DNA of 5,059 bases, taken from positions 1-5,059 of the forward strand of contig JAUIKJ010000244.1 of assembly GCA_030430835.1 (NCBI GenBank). Reading direction: 5' to 3'. The position numbers were made by a program, and so were the translations under genes. Of the stretch, positions 4,031-5,059 are shown one piece after another (within the stretch, counting starts at the first letter, position 1; each line of letters opens with the position of its first letter). This DNA is from Candidatus Hydrogenedentota bacterium. Its GTDB lineage: Bacteria; Hydrogenedentota; Hydrogenedentia; Hydrogenedentales; JAEUWI01. Below the pieces are notes generated by a model. The model was not told the origin of the DNA. It did no database searches and was given only the letters and a program-made list of their open reading frames with translations.

Positions 4031-5059
4031 CTACTCGGTCATCGTGGCGACGAGTTTATGAACGGCGTCCACTATAACGGCGCCCAGCGTATCTCCATAG
4101 AAGGACGCGGTGACTTCGTAGCCGCTTTGGTGATACTCGTCGGCGGTGAGGATGTAGCCGATGAGGTCGTTGGTGAGCGCGGCGACGGTGTGGTAACGAA
4201 TACCCGCGGCCTCGAGTTCTTCCTTCGCGGCGAGGCCAATCGCGGTGATGGGTTCGCCGGGGAAAGTGAGCATCGCGAAATCGTTGACGCGCAGGAGATA
4301 GAGCGGCGCGCGATCGGGGAACATCGCGTTGAGCACGGTGTTCAGCATCGCTTCGTCCACCTGATACTCATCGCCTGCGATCTTCATGAAGTCCGGCGCG
4401 GCGACGCGCTCGGGCAGATTCACCCAGTGCTGGCGCACGGTGAAGTCTTCGACGGAGCGCGTGGCCACAGCCTGCGCGAGGTCGGCGGCGCGCAGCGCGA
4501 CGCGGCGGCCGTATTGTTCGGCCATCTCGAAGCGGCTGCCGCCGGTGTAGCCGCGCGGGGCGACGTCGCCTTCGGCGCCGTTGGTGTACATGCAGGTGAC
4601 ACCATCGCCAACGAGGTCTTCCACGGTCCGCTGCATCACGCCGGGCCAACCGCCGGAAACGTGCATGACGTCGGAGGTCATGATCGTGCCGTGCGCGGCG
4701 TAGTTCACCAGCACCACGTAGGGCTTGCCGTCTGCGGTGTCGAAGCGCAGTACGGTCATGTCTTCGTCGGTGGTGGCGTCATCGTGGCGGCGGTTGCGGT
4801 TGAAGCCGGGCATCGCGACGACACCCGCGCCGGCGGTCACGGTGCGTAGGGCGGCGGCCGCTTCCTGCAGTCCCCGTGCCAAGCGCTTCGCCACGAAGTT
4901 CAACACCTCTTCGCTGAAGATGCCGATGTGGGGATTGTTGGCGATGTTGCGCCGATCCATGGACATGCCTTCAAGCCCGGCATGCGTGTGGCTCGCCACC
5001 ATCAAGGTGTTGTCGTAGCCGAGCCCCTCCACTTGCGCCAGGGCGAGCGCGTCGTCCAC
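4031..5059 (-). CDS. Neutral/alkaline ceramidase-family zinc hydrolase (3' part, N-terminus beyond right edge)
   Basis: The visible 342 residues run open to the right edge; the first codon is GTG (Val), an internal residue, not a start. Landmarks of the PF04734 fold are 'SHTHAG' (23-28), 'FNRNRR' (86-91), 'NYAAHG' (119-124), 'NGAEGDVAP' (160-168), 'FPGEP' (266-270) and 'LIGYILTADEY' (299-309) followed by 'SFYGDTLG'. By comparison with the Pseudomonas enzyme the zinc ligands would be a His of SHTHAG, His123, Glu269 and Tyr302, all present. The nucleophilic Ser of the classical GDVSPN motif is Ala167 here. The protein stops at TAG (4033-4031) shortly after the catalytic domain, so the C-terminal beta domain of full ceramidases is absent. 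It is probably an exported hydrolase of amide or ester bonds; true ceramidase activity is doubtful. It is convergent with the OppA-like gene and not in its operon. Confidence 0.88.
   Translation of the reverse strand: MDDALALAQVEGLGYDNTLMVASHTHAGLEGMSMDRRNIANNPHIGIFSEEVLNFVAKRLARGLQEAAAALRTVTAGAGVVAMPGFNRNRRHDDATTDEDMTVLRFDTADGKPYVVLVNYAAHGTIMTSDVMHVSGGWPGVMQRTVEDLVGDGVTCMYTNGAEGDVAPRGYTGGSRFEMAEQYGRRVALRAADLAQAVATRSVEDFTVRQHWVNLPERVAAPDFMKIAGDEYQVDEAMLNTVLNAMFPDRAPLYLLRVNDFAMLTFPGEPITAIGLAAKEELEAAGIRYHTVAALTNDLIGYILTADEYHQSGYEVTASFYGDTLGAVIVDAVHKLVATMTE

Noticed and set aside
4010..4849. 279-codon plus-strand open frame opposite the hydrolase gene
   Set aside because: Gly/His/Val/Glu-rich antisense shadow. 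The minus strand carries ordered ceramidase-family motifs including zinc ligands.

Overview
This GC-rich window looks like a piece of an environmental bacterial chromosome. The gene content fits the Planctomycetota, Hydrogenedentota, Lentisphaerota and Verrucomicrobiota neighbourhood: an exported Dabb-domain protein, an OppA-type lipoprotein, and a short zinc-dependent 'neutral ceramidase'-family protein. That placement is an inference from families, and no taxonomic marker gene is present.

Layout. (1) Positions 1-47, minus strand: the first codons of a divergent gene that starts like a signal peptide and is cut by the left edge. (2) Positions 48-367: a divergent intergenic region with two imperfect inverted repeats and no convincing promoter. 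(3) Positions 368-472, plus strand: a very small gene (34 aa) with a near-ideal ribosome binding site and its own intrinsic terminator at 495-532. Its peptide has 10 Phe and 10 acidic residues, no Lys, Arg or His, and a three-fold internal motif that puts the acids in an i, i+3/4 stripe. This is the most unusual item in the window. (4) Positions 552-581: a good sigma-70-like promoter just past that terminator. It leads into a tightly packed three-gene unit: an unrecognised polytopic membrane protein (615-1613), a secreted Dabb protein (1576-2016, overlapping by 38 nt) and an OppA-like peptide-binding lipoprotein (2019-3629, 2 nt gap). (5) Positions 3630-4030: a convergent intergenic region with no credible gene, packed with palindromes. 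These include a REP/dRS3-like hairpin and a repeat-like block of the kind scattered through planctomycete-type genomes. (6) Positions 4031-5059, minus strand: the 3' part of a neutral-ceramidase-family hydrolase whose N-terminus lies beyond the right edge. Its four expected zinc ligands are present, but the position of the classical ceramidase nucleophile Ser is Ala.

How the genes may work together. The three-gene unit is all envelope-directed: a membrane protein, a secreted small alpha/beta-barrel protein and a lipid-anchored solute-binding protein. No ABC permease or ATPase is next to the binding protein, so it probably feeds a transporter encoded elsewhere or has been recruited to another role. 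The small Phe/Asp gene is separated from this unit by a terminator and a new promoter, so it is best read as an independent transcript rather than a leader, although the attenuator alternative is worth testing.
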